Source: Fuerstiella sp. (GTDB taxonomy: Bacteria; Planctomycetota; Planctomycetia; Planctomycetales; Planctomycetaceae). Taken from it: a stretch of 64,000 bases of DNA. The stretch is taken from assembly GCA_029245955.1 (NCBI GenBank), contig JAQWOH010000038.1:124001-188000 (forward strand), in the 5' to 3' direction. The notes under the pieces were generated by a model that saw only the letters and a program-made list of their open reading frames with translations, was not told where the DNA came from and searched no databases. Below, piece after piece: positions 1 to 7,949 of the stretch. Within the stretch, counting starts at the first letter, position 1, and every line of letters starts with the position of its first letter. A program made the position numbers and the translations under genes.

Positions 1-347
1 CCAGGCAACGCGTCGAATTCCCCCAGGATTCCGATGACAGGTTTTCCTGCACCGATCTCTGCAGTGAAGGCTGTCGGAATTTCAGCGACGCCACGTGTGA
101 CTCTCAGACCCGCACGTTCAAGGTTGTCCGCCAGCAATGCGGATGAGACAGTTTCCTGATAACCAGGCTCCGCCGCCCCCCAGATTTTCTGAGCGATCTG
201 CCAGGAGTCTTCCCGACGTGTACTGATCGAGTGCAGGATAGCCGTTCGGGTTTCTTCTGAGGCGGCATTTGCCCCGGGTTCGGCAGCCTTGCCGGATAAT
301 GCAGGTGCGGTGCAGACAATGGCAGCGATCAGAGTCTTGAAAATCAT
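1..347 (-). CDS. AbgB-like M20 family amidohydrolase, exported (N-terminal part only)
   Basis: Only the first 115 codons lie in the window; the gene continues past the left edge. Translation from the ATG at 347 gives a Sec signal peptide (MIFKTLIAAIVCTAPALSG) and then the N-terminus of an M20D peptidase. The stretch IWGAAEPGYQE followed by RGVAEIPTAFTAEIGAGKP and ILGEFDALPG matches the start of the aminobenzoyl-glutamate hydrolase subunit B family closely. AbgB-type enzymes are metal-dependent amidohydrolases that cleave p-aminobenzoyl-glutamate or related amides. The metal-binding His/Asp/Glu residues lie further on and are not visible here. The signal peptide implies periplasmic action, unlike cytoplasmic E. 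coli AbgB. The substrate is not determined. Confidence 0.8.
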   Translation of the reverse strand, partial: MIFKTLIAAIVCTAPALSGKAAEPGANAASEETRTAILHSISTRREDSWQIAQKIWGAAEPGYQETVSSALLADNLERAGLRVTRGVAEIPTAFTAEIGAGKPVIGILGEFDALP

Positions 348-538
348 AGTTCGACATTCGTTTTAATAGCGGGCATCTGAGTCCGATCTGGATTGAAATC
401 CGGCGGATATGCTATCGGTAGTCAGTGCTGCATGAAAGACACCAAGCCATAGTCTGCAGGTAAGGCTGTCTGGTCGTGTTTATTTGTTACGGGCGCCGGC
501 GTGAGAACCAACCGCAACTTCAGTCGTCGTGCGACGGT

Positions 539-1816
539 TTACCAGATCTGCAGCGACTGTTCAAAAAGCGTCGTCAACGCTGCTTCGTCAGCCGGACGAG
601 GAGATAGTTTCGTGACTCGATGCTGTGGCAGCGTGCCGGCGACCAGAGCCGGAATGTCGTCCCGGCCAAAGCCCACTTCCTGCAGGCCATTCGGCATGTC
701 CATCAGCTTCATGAAGTGGATGACTCTGTCTGCCAGCACATCTCCGGCAGCGTCGGGTGACAGGTCGCTCACATCGGCTCCCAGAGCGGCGGCCGCTTTC
801 AGGTGCCGCTGCGGGCAGGCAGGTCCTGTAAACCGCACGACAGCCGGAGTGTTCAGGATCACAGACATACCATGCGGGATCAGCGGATGATCGACGTTGA
901 ATCCTGTCGGTCGAAAACTTCTCACCATGCCCGCAACCGGATAAGACATGCCATGGGGCAAATGGACGCCAGCGTTGCCAAATCCGATGCCTGCGATGGC
1001 AGCGGCCAGCAGCATGTTGCTGCGAGCTTCGTCGTCGGTGCTGTCAGCGTATGCTCGCGGCAGGTACTCGGCCATCAGTTCCAGGGCATGTAATGACCAC
1101 ATGTCGCTGACCGGATTGGAGCCCTGGTAGGCGGGGCGGTGCAATGGTCCTGGTGGTTTCGGACGTTGATCAAAGGGAATTGCCGTGAAGGATTCCAGCG
1201 CATGGCTCAGAACATCCAGACCGCTGGACGCAGCGACAGCCGCGGGCAGTGTTCGGGTATTGTCGGCGTCCACAATTCCCAGAGTGGGTTTCAGATATCG
1301 GTGAGCGATTCCGGTCTTGGCTTTCTGTTCCACGTAGTCGAAGATGGCGACCCCCGTAGTTTCGCTGCCCGTTCCTGCCGTAGTGGGCACTGCAATCAAC
1401 GGTTTCAGCGGTGCCGGAACCGGTTGACCTTCTCCAATCGGAGCGTTGACGTAATACAGGAATTCGGCCGGCCATGTGGAATACAGATTGGCCGCCTTGG
1501 CGGTGTCAATGGTACTTCCGCCACCAACGGCGACGAAGGAATCAAAGCCGCCGTCGTTGGCGACCGCAGCGGCATGCTGAAAACTGGCGTTTGTCGGCTC
1601 GACAGAAATTTCGTCAAAAACAGAGAAATCAATGCGTTGGGACTTCAGTGACTCAATGACAGTTTCGGCAACGCCCGTGGAATGCAGACAGGGGTCCAGC
1701 AAAAGCATCGTGCGCTGCGCCGACATGTCGCGCAGATCCATGCCGATTTCCGCAGTACATCCGGAACCAAAACGAATATTCGAAGCAGACATCTGAAAGA
1801 CGTTGTCGTTGTTCAT
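539..1816 (-). CDS. Hydroxyacid-oxoacid transhydrogenase-like iron alcohol dehydrogenase (ADHFE1 type)
   Basis: A 425-residue group III (iron-containing) alcohol dehydrogenase. The cofactor loop GGGSTIDTAKAANLY lies near residues 98-112 and the metal-site histidines lie in DVLSHALESF, HLPHGMSYP and HPLIPHGMS. Within this superfamily the sequence follows the ADHFE1 branch: FxMSASNIRFGSG at the N-terminus, APIGEGQPVPAPLKPLIAVP, TTAGTGSETTGVAIFDY, RPAYQGSNPVSDMW and GTLPQHRVTKLSPRP are near-diagnostic. ADHFE1 enzymes oxidise 4-hydroxybutyrate to succinic semialdehyde while reducing 2-oxoglutarate to 2-hydroxyglutarate. No signal peptide, so cytoplasmic. It starts 77 bp after the Gfo/Idh/MocA gene on the same strand and may share its transcript. 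The family is well supported; the exact substrate is inferred. Confidence 0.9.
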   Translation of the reverse strand: MNNDNVFQMSASNIRFGSGCTAEIGMDLRDMSAQRTMLLLDPCLHSTGVAETVIESLKSQRIDFSVFDEISVEPTNASFQHAAAVANDGGFDSFVAVGGGSTIDTAKAANLYSTWPAEFLYYVNAPIGEGQPVPAPLKPLIAVPTTAGTGSETTGVAIFDYVEQKAKTGIAHRYLKPTLGIVDADNTRTLPAAVAASSGLDVLSHALESFTAIPFDQRPKPPGPLHRPAYQGSNPVSDMWSLHALELMAEYLPRAYADSTDDEARSNMLLAAAIAGIGFGNAGVHLPHGMSYPVAGMVRSFRPTGFNVDHPLIPHGMSVILNTPAVVRFTGPACPQRHLKAAAALGADVSDLSPDAAGDVLADRVIHFMKLMDMPNGLQEVGFGRDDIPALVAGTLPQHRVTKLSPRPADEAALTTLFEQSLQIW

Positions 1817-1893
1817 GACAGTTTTTCCAGCGAGGACGATGTCCTCAGTCGCATTTGTTTTGATTGCTCGACAGCCTCATTTCGCCCCCCCCG

Positions 1894-3189
1894 TCAAATT
1901 CCGGCGGGAATGGCGAAATGATCTTCGCGGTATGTTCTTCTGACCAGAGCGTCGGCCTCAGCATCATCGACGATGCGTTCTGTATGCGGATCGAAGTTCA
2001 GTACTCGGCCCGTTCTGGCGGCGATGTTTGCAAGATGTACGACCGTCGCCGAACGGTGTCCGACAGTGATGTCAGCATTGAGCCTGGCAGTGCCGCGTAT
2101 GGCTGCAAAAAAGTTGTCATGGTGAGCAACCAGGTCCGCTTGCCCCGAGCGTTTGGCGATGAGTTTGTTGCGGGGACCGTACATCCGCCAGCCAACGGTA
2201 TGCCCGCAAATCAGAAGTCCGTTTGTACCGTAGAACACTGCTCCGTTTTCATAACCGTCCTGCGTATACGGCGTCCAGATTCGCTGTTCGAAGATTAGCT
2301 GTCTCTTTTTTCCCGATCTGTCGATCGGGAATTCAAACTGTGCGTATTGTGTGTCCGGAAACTGCTGGTCGTCATCAAAAAAATACTTGCCCCCGAAACA
2401 TGCGACGCGTTCCGGATGACTGTGCGAATTCAGCCCCCACAGAGCGACATCAATATCGTGGACGCCGTCATTGCCGATATCACCGCAGCCGAAGCTGTGC
2501 CACCATCGCCAGACACCATGCAACAGATTCTTCTGATATGCAACATCAGGCGTAGGCCCCAGCCACGCCGCGAAATCCAGATTTGGCGGAGGGGCTGTTG
2601 ATTCTGCGTGCCCGATGGACCCTCGCCGCTGACTGTTCCATGCTTTTGCAACCAGTACCTCACCGATTTCGCCATCATGGATTCGTTGCATCGCTTCGGC
2701 AACGCAGGCTGTGCTGCGGCTCTGAGTGCCTACCTGCAGCAGTTTTCCGGACCTGTGGACGGCATCCGCCATCAGGCGGCCTTCGCGGATGTTGTGACAG
2801 CAGGGCTTTTCGACGTAGACGTGCTTACCCGCGTCCAGCGCCAGAATTGCGGATGGCGCATGCCAGTGATCGGGCGTGGCGATGAATACCGCGTCGACTT
2901 CATGGGCGTCCAGTACATTGCGAAGATCACCGGTGCTCTGCGGCTGTTTTCCGGTTTCGCTGGCGACCAGATCCGCTGCTTTTTGTGAACGCTCCTGGTC
3001 GACGTCGCACACCCAGCGGACCGAAACGTCGTCGCGCTTCACTAGATTTCGCAGGTGATTCGACCCCATCCCGCCAGGACCAATCACCCCTGTGACAATA
3101 CGGTCATTCCTGGCGACCGAGGAGGCAGGTGCAGTTGAAACTGCTGCGGCACCCACTCCGGTCAGAAAACTGCGTCGAGGAAGTGTCAT
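1894..3189 (-). CDS. Gfo/Idh/MocA-family oxidoreductase with Tat signal
   Basis: A 431-residue NAD(P)-dependent oxidoreductase of the Gfo/Idh/MocA type, which usually acts on sugars, inositols or their derivatives. It opens with a Tat-type signal (PRRSFLTGVGAAAVS), then the Rossmann loop GVIGPGGMGSNHL near residues 34-46, the nucleotide-site segment ATPDHWHAPSA, and the family EKP motif in VYVEKPCCHN near residue 125. The C-terminal half has the alpha/beta sandwich pattern (GCGDIGNDGVHDIDVALW). The start is well placed: the ATG follows AAGGAG with an 8-nt spacer. Planctomycetes carry many exported paralogs of this type with unknown substrates. It lies upstream of the transhydrogenase-like gene on the same strand. 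Confidence 0.92.
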   Translation of the reverse strand: MTLPRRSFLTGVGAAAVSTAPASSVARNDRIVTGVIGPGGMGSNHLRNLVKRDDVSVRWVCDVDQERSQKAADLVASETGKQPQSTGDLRNVLDAHEVDAVFIATPDHWHAPSAILALDAGKHVYVEKPCCHNIREGRLMADAVHRSGKLLQVGTQSRSTACVAEAMQRIHDGEIGEVLVAKAWNSQRRGSIGHAESTAPPPNLDFAAWLGPTPDVAYQKNLLHGVWRWWHSFGCGDIGNDGVHDIDVALWGLNSHSHPERVACFGGKYFFDDDQQFPDTQYAQFEFPIDRSGKKRQLIFEQRIWTPYTQDGYENGAVFYGTNGLLICGHTVGWRMYGPRNKLIAKRSGQADLVAHHDNFFAAIRGTARLNADITVGHRSATVVHLANIAARTGRVLNFDPHTERIVDDAEADALVRRTYREDHFAIPAGI

Positions 3190-3240
3190 GATGAGTTCTC
3201 CTTCAATGATCGGGAACAGTCACCATAGTTAACAGACGTG

Positions 3241-3279
3241 TGACAAAAAATAAAGGCTCGCGGTAAATCCGCGAGCCTT
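3241..3279 (-). terminator. Intrinsic terminator after the secreted helical protein gene
   Basis: A perfect 11-bp inverted repeat (AAGGCTCGCGG / CCGCGAGCCTT, 3253-3263 and 3269-3279) with a 5-nt loop. Read on the minus strand it is followed at once by a T-rich run, the complement of 3241-3252. It lies 28 bp beyond the stop codon of the gene ending at 3307, so it is a textbook Rho-independent terminator for that gene and separates it from the Gfo/Idh/MocA gene. Confidence 0.9.
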
Positions 3280-3306
3280 CAGAGGGTCGGGTGATTGAGA
3301 CGCGAG

Positions 3307-4908
3307 TTACAGTTGCAGTGGCTCTCGTAGATTGTAGATTGCTTCGCTGATGTCACGAGAAAGCGTCAGCAGATGCTGCCGGTGCTCAGTGTTGCAGCGT
3401 CCCAGATAGTTGTAGATCGTCCGCCATTCTTCCACGAGATCGGATGTTTCCTGTTTCAGCTCGTTGCCGGTTGGGCGTGACTGCAACAGTCGATGGATCC
3501 TTTGAGCCCGCTGCACGAACCGGGTCGATGCCTGTAGTGCCTGTGTCCGATACGACTGTCGATTGCGGCTGAGCCACTGTCGCACGTCCAGGTCCAGGTG
3601 GTCAGCCAGCAGCTCGAGATTAGCAGCCGTCGGTATCATGGCGCGCGTGTCAATTGATGTCACAGTGCCGGCCAGATTGAGCTCGTTGCGAAGGGCAAGG
3701 ATTCCGTCTTCAATTTCCCTGAGGACAACCTTACCGGCCTGACTTCTGAGAGGCTCGAAGGCCTGCACGAATGTCTGTCCGTACTGCTCCACGTACCGAT
3801 AACACTCCAGCAGTGTCTGTTCGTCTTCGTTGCGATCAACGCAGTCTTCGAAATTCTGTACTGTGCCGTAGAAATCGCTGGCTGTTTCAAGAACCGACGC
3901 GACTTCATGGAAATGAAGCAATAGCTTCAGTGGCGTGCGGTTGAAGAATTCATCCACATCACGCATAAGTGCATCTGCAACCTGAGTCAGGTGTGCTCGA
4001 TCGGTCTGCTGCTCCAGCCACAGCAGATTGTGCACGTTGGTGTCGCTGGCCATGATGTTTCGAATGCTGCGTTCCACATAGCGACTGCTGATCCGCTGCA
4101 ACGGAGGCATCATGGCTGTCCACATGCGTCCGAAACGACTGTATTCCGCGACTATTTCCGTATACGGATGCTGGTCCAGCAGCATGTCCTGAACACGGGC
4201 GGTCTGTTGTTCAAGCTTACGTGCGGCAACGATCAGTTCAAACACCTGATTGTTGTGGTCTGCATCGAGTTCAAGTTCTGCGACAAGGTTGCCAAGCGAG
4301 CTGCCAAGGCGGGAAAGTTCAAGCAGCAGATTCCGACGATCCAGCTGCGGTTCCATCTGAAATATCTTTTCGAGTTCACGTCCCAACCGGTCAACGCGAC
4401 CGATGCTGTCAAGTGATTCGCGACTCAGGCCTCGTGTCTGAGCCATGCGGTGCGACAACAGATGCCAGTCGCTGTCCAATTGCTGAAACTCCGGAAGCAG
4501 CTGTTTCAGTGGATAACCGTCCTTCAGGTCCTGAGCGATATGTGACGCCTTGGCACGTGTTGAGATTAATCCGGTCAGCAACGGACGGATCTCAGGATAA
4601 CGCTGATAGTCTTTGGTGAGTGACCGATACAACTGTTCGGAAGCAGTGACTGACTCGGTCAGCAGATTTCGGACAATTCGGTTATCCACGCCCGACAGGT
4701 CGATATTCGGATTGTGATTGAGGATATTGGTGCGGTTTTCGAATCCCGGAGCACCAGTGTTGTCCCGTAACAGATGTTTCAGTTCGCCGAACTCTGAATT
4801 GCGGCTGCTGATGCGATTCTGTACCTGGCCGATCGCCGATACTGATGTGGCGACTGTCAGCAGTGCTGCTATCACAGATCGGTACCATTCCTCCCGTTGA
4901 TTCAACAT
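3307..4908 (-). CDS. Secreted, mostly helical protein of unknown function
   Basis: Not recognised. The chosen start, ATG at 4908, gives 533 residues beginning MLNQREEWYRSVIAALLTVATSVSAIGQ, a good Sec signal peptide, and sits behind the purine-rich site GGAAAGGAAA. The longest open frame would begin 25 codons earlier with a charged tail unlike a signal peptide. The mature chain has few glycines or prolines and is rich in Leu, Arg, Gln and Glu with heptad-like spacing, so it probably forms long helices or coiled coils. No transmembrane segment follows the signal and no catalytic motif is visible. It is likely periplasmic or surface located. An intrinsic terminator follows the stop codon, suggesting a single-gene transcript. 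Confidence 0.75.
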   Translation of the reverse strand: MLNQREEWYRSVIAALLTVATSVSAIGQVQNRISSRNSEFGELKHLLRDNTGAPGFENRTNILNHNPNIDLSGVDNRIVRNLLTESVTASEQLYRSLTKDYQRYPEIRPLLTGLISTRAKASHIAQDLKDGYPLKQLLPEFQQLDSDWHLLSHRMAQTRGLSRESLDSIGRVDRLGRELEKIFQMEPQLDRRNLLLELSRLGSSLGNLVAELELDADHNNQVFELIVAARKLEQQTARVQDMLLDQHPYTEIVAEYSRFGRMWTAMMPPLQRISSRYVERSIRNIMASDTNVHNLLWLEQQTDRAHLTQVADALMRDVDEFFNRTPLKLLLHFHEVASVLETASDFYGTVQNFEDCVDRNEDEQTLLECYRYVEQYGQTFVQAFEPLRSQAGKVVLREIEDGILALRNELNLAGTVTSIDTRAMIPTAANLELLADHLDLDVRQWLSRNRQSYRTQALQASTRFVQRAQRIHRLLQSRPTGNELKQETSDLVEEWRTIYNYLGRCNTEHRQHLLTLSRDISEAIYNLREPLQL

Positions 4909-5383
4909 CTCTGGTTTCCTTTCCAAAGTGGGGCCATCTTTGATGAGTGACCTTGAATTCAATCGTCTGTCTGCCGCCCGCAATCGTGCCTAGTGACTCC
5001 AGCCGGCATCATCACACAATGCAAGCAGGCACTGACGTTGTGTGCATACCGACACCAAATTTTAGGAGAAACCCGCGTTTCAGCGAAATACGAGTTTTTC
5101 AGCAATTGCGGCGTTCTCAGGCCGCTCCCCCCCCTCCGAAAATGGGTACAGACTGGTCAGTCTGTGGTCGTCCCGGGCTGAGTACGATCGAGCGGCCACT
5201 TGAAATCAGAAAAATTAGCGTGCGGGATTCGTCTGAACAGCTTGATGATGACATGGGCCGTCACATTGGCGTTGTCAGGGTGGCAGGCTCAGAAGGACGA
5301 TTTCTGTCTGCAGCGGCGCTGGCAAATCGGTGTTCTGCACCGTAGAACACGTTTGCACCGCAAAATGAACGGAGACTCATCCT
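4909..5383. other. Intergenic region between divergent genes
   Basis: About 475 bp separate the minus-strand secreted protein gene from the plus-strand helicase gene, so both promoters should lie here. No convincing reading frame was found. The only clear structure is the palindrome at 5148-5165, listed separately. A C-rich run lies at 5127-5135. No clean -35/-10 pair was identified. Confidence 0.5.
5148..5165. promoter_or_regulatory. 18-bp palindrome, possible operator
   Basis: ACAGACT-GGTC-AGTCTGT is a perfect 7-bp inverted repeat around a 4-nt centre, about 220 bp upstream of the helicase start. Its size and symmetry suit a dimeric helix-turn-helix repressor; TetR-family operators often look like this. 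It lacks a T-run, so it is unlikely to be a terminator. No regulator gene lies in the window, so the binding protein is unknown and the role is inferred. Confidence 0.4.
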
Positions 5384-7915
5384 ATGGGAATGGAAGCTTT
5401 TGTCGAATTTCTGGAAAACCGCTTCGCCGGACAGGTGTCGTCACATACCGTGATGGAACAGACCACCGGCGAATTCGAAGAATTTCCACAGGAACTTGAT
5501 CCACGGCTGATGGACGCGCTCAAGGCCGGCGGTCTTACAAAGCTGTACAGCCACCAGAGCGAAGCATTTGAATCCATTCGTCGCGGCCAGGACACCGTCC
5601 TGGTTTCAAAGACGGCCAGCGGCAAGACGTTGTCGTTTCTGCTGCCGATCCTGCATGATTATATTACCGCTGAATCTCCGTTCGGTGTCGCTCTGCTGTA
5701 TCCCACAAAAGCTCTGTCTCGTGACCAGGAAGGGACGCTTGGAAGGCTGCTGCAGGCTGCCGGGGCGGACATGCGGCTTGGTACGTTTGACGGTGACACT
5801 CCGCGGGAAGAACGCAATCGCATTCAGTCGCAGGCGGACTTTATGATTACCAATCCCGATATGCTCCATTCGGGGATACTGCCCAATCACAGTCGCCGGT
5901 GGCGGACGTTTCTTTCTCGATTGAAGTACATTGTTGTTGATGAGGTTCATACCTATCGCGGAGCATTCGGGTCGCATGTTGCCAACGTTATGCGACGACT
6001 TATACGGGCATGTGCCATGCATGGCAGCCAACCGACGTTTGTTTGTTCGTCAGCGACCATCGGCAATCCGACGGAGCACGTGGAAGCTCTGTTTCAGCGA
6101 CCGTTTCACGTTATCAACCGCGACGGCGCGCCTCGACCTCAGCGAGATCTGTACCTCATCAATCCGCCGGTTGTGCAGAGTCACGGTCATGCCCTGTATC
6201 GCAAGGGGCCGAATTCCGTCAGCATACCGCTGATTCGAGAAGCGACGAAGCAGGGGGTGCGAACCATTTGCTTTTGCCGATCCCGCCAGCAGGTCGAACG
6301 TCTGTGTCGAGCCGTCACGGACGGGCGGCCGGAGCTGAAGAAGATGGTAAAGCCGTATCGAGGCGGTCTGCTGCCCAACGAACGCCGTCAGTTGGAACGC
6401 GATCTGGCGGAAGGTCGCGTTACAACAATTATCAGTACCAACGCGCTGGAGCTTGGAATCGATATCGGGGATCTGGATCTTTGTATTCTGTCAGGTCATC
6501 CCGGTTCCATGGCCAGCTTCTGGCAACAGGCAGGCCGAGTCGGCCGACGTGGTTCGCGAGCGGTTATTGTCTATGCTGCTCGTGATACGCCTATCGATCA
6601 GTACTTCGTGAATCACCCTGAGTATCTTCAGCAGGCTCCGGTTGAACGTGCGTGGCTGAACGCCGATAACCCGTACATTCTGCTGCAGCATCTTCCGTGT
6701 GCAGCGCACGAACATCCTTTACGCGAGATGGAACCGGCTTTCCCTGAACAGGCCTATCCGGCGGCTCTTGAGGTCCTGAAGGGGGATGGCACGCTGAAGG
6801 AGTATCACGGTAACTACCGCTATGCAAAGCGTGACTACCCGGCAAAAGGTGTCAACCTGCGCGGCATGACGGATTACAACATCGAAATTTACTGCGGTAC
6901 GGAAGTCATAGGCGAAATCGACCCGATCGGAGCTCGGGGAGAACTCTACAAAGACGCCATCTACCAGCATCTGGGAAACCGCTATATGTCGCTTGACCTG
7001 GATCTGGACAAGAAGCTTTGTCGAGTGGATCTGGTCGATGTGGACTACTACACCGAATGCGTCTGGGAAAGCCGAGTCACCATCACAGAATCGCTTGATC
7101 ATTACGAAATCACAGCGGATGCTGCGCTGGCTTTACAGGATGCTGAACACGTGGTGCCGGATGCTGAGATGCAGCAGCAGGCTGTTCCGTCTGCAGGCGG
7201 CCGACTCGAATTTGGCTACATCAACGTCAATCGTCAGCCGAAACTCTACAAAAAAATACGCGAACGAACGCTGGAAAACATCGGGTACGGGCCGATTACG
7301 CTGGCTCCGTTTATCTACGACACGGCTGGCTTTGCTCTGTCCCCGCCCACTGCGTGGCGAGCAACCATCGAAGGTCAGGACAAACGCCACGTTGGCGCGG
7401 CGTTGTACGGTCTGGCTTACATCTTAAAACGTACTGCACCCAGTCTGTGTCTTTGTGACGAACAGAATATCGAAACCGACGTGTCGCTGACGGAGGTCTC
7501 TCCTGGTGAATGGAAGAGCGCTTTGTACCTGTTTGACACCATCGAAGGTGGCGTCGGGTATGCTGAAAAGATCTTTGAAGTTTTCAGTGAAGCGCTGCAA
7601 CTGGCTCGGACTATTATCGATGATTGCCCCTGCGTTGCCGGGTGCCCCGCCTGCGTGACGTCACTACCACCGGGAGTGGAAGACGAAGAGCTGGAACAGC
7701 TGCTTGTCGAATCCAACGCCTCTGTGGCGTGCACACACAGTCTGATTACAGCGTTATTGACCGGAAAAGTGGTGATGCCTGAGATCATTGAATGCGCAAT
7801 TGACGCGAAAATCGCCGTCATCCCGCCGGAACCCGATGAAGAGTTCGAGAAGCTGAAAGATCGTCTGGGTAAAGCGGGCCGGATACTGCAGCAGAAACGT
7901 GAAAGGATTCACTGA
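5384..7915 (+). CDS. MrfA/YprA-type DEAD/DEAH-box DNA helicase with C-terminal DUF1998 zinc domain
   Basis: An 843-residue superfamily 2 helicase. The N-terminal RecA domain has the Q-motif region (LYSHQSEAFESI), Walker A (VSKTASGKT, about residues 75-83), the Walker B box DEVH near 185 and motif III (SSATIGNP). The second RecA domain has the SF2 motifs TNALELGIDIGDLD and QQAGRVGRRG. The C-terminus carries the DUF1998 cysteine cluster CPCVAGCPAC near residue 748. This order is that of MrfA (YprA), which in Bacillus works with the MrfB exonuclease in repair of mitomycin-type damage; no MrfB partner is in the window. The start follows CGGAGAC with a 9-nt spacer. Soluble and cytoplasmic. Confidence 0.9.
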   Translation: MGMEAFVEFLENRFAGQVSSHTVMEQTTGEFEEFPQELDPRLMDALKAGGLTKLYSHQSEAFESIRRGQDTVLVSKTASGKTLSFLLPILHDYITAESPFGVALLYPTKALSRDQEGTLGRLLQAAGADMRLGTFDGDTPREERNRIQSQADFMITNPDMLHSGILPNHSRRWRTFLSRLKYIVVDEVHTYRGAFGSHVANVMRRLIRACAMHGSQPTFVCSSATIGNPTEHVEALFQRPFHVINRDGAPRPQRDLYLINPPVVQSHGHALYRKGPNSVSIPLIREATKQGVRTICFCRSRQQVERLCRAVTDGRPELKKMVKPYRGGLLPNERRQLERDLAEGRVTTIISTNALELGIDIGDLDLCILSGHPGSMASFWQQAGRVGRRGSRAVIVYAARDTPIDQYFVNHPEYLQQAPVERAWLNADNPYILLQHLPCAAHEHPLREMEPAFPEQAYPAALEVLKGDGTLKEYHGNYRYAKRDYPAKGVNLRGMTDYNIEIYCGTEVIGEIDPIGARGELYKDAIYQHLGNRYMSLDLDLDKKLCRVDLVDVDYYTECVWESRVTITESLDHYEITADAALALQDAEHVVPDAEMQQQAVPSAGGRLEFGYINVNRQPKLYKKIRERTLENIGYGPITLAPFIYDTAGFALSPPTAWRATIEGQDKRHVGAALYGLAYILKRTAPSLCLCDEQNIETDVSLTEVSPGEWKSALYLFDTIEGGVGYAEKIFEVFSEALQLARTIIDDCPCVAGCPACVTSLPPGVEDEELEQLLVESNASVACTHSLITALLTGKVVMPEIIECAIDAKIAVIPPEPDEEFEKLKDRLGKAGRILQQKRERIH

Positions 7916-7949
7916 TTCGCGTCTGCGGCTGTCGTGTCACTGCCAGAAT

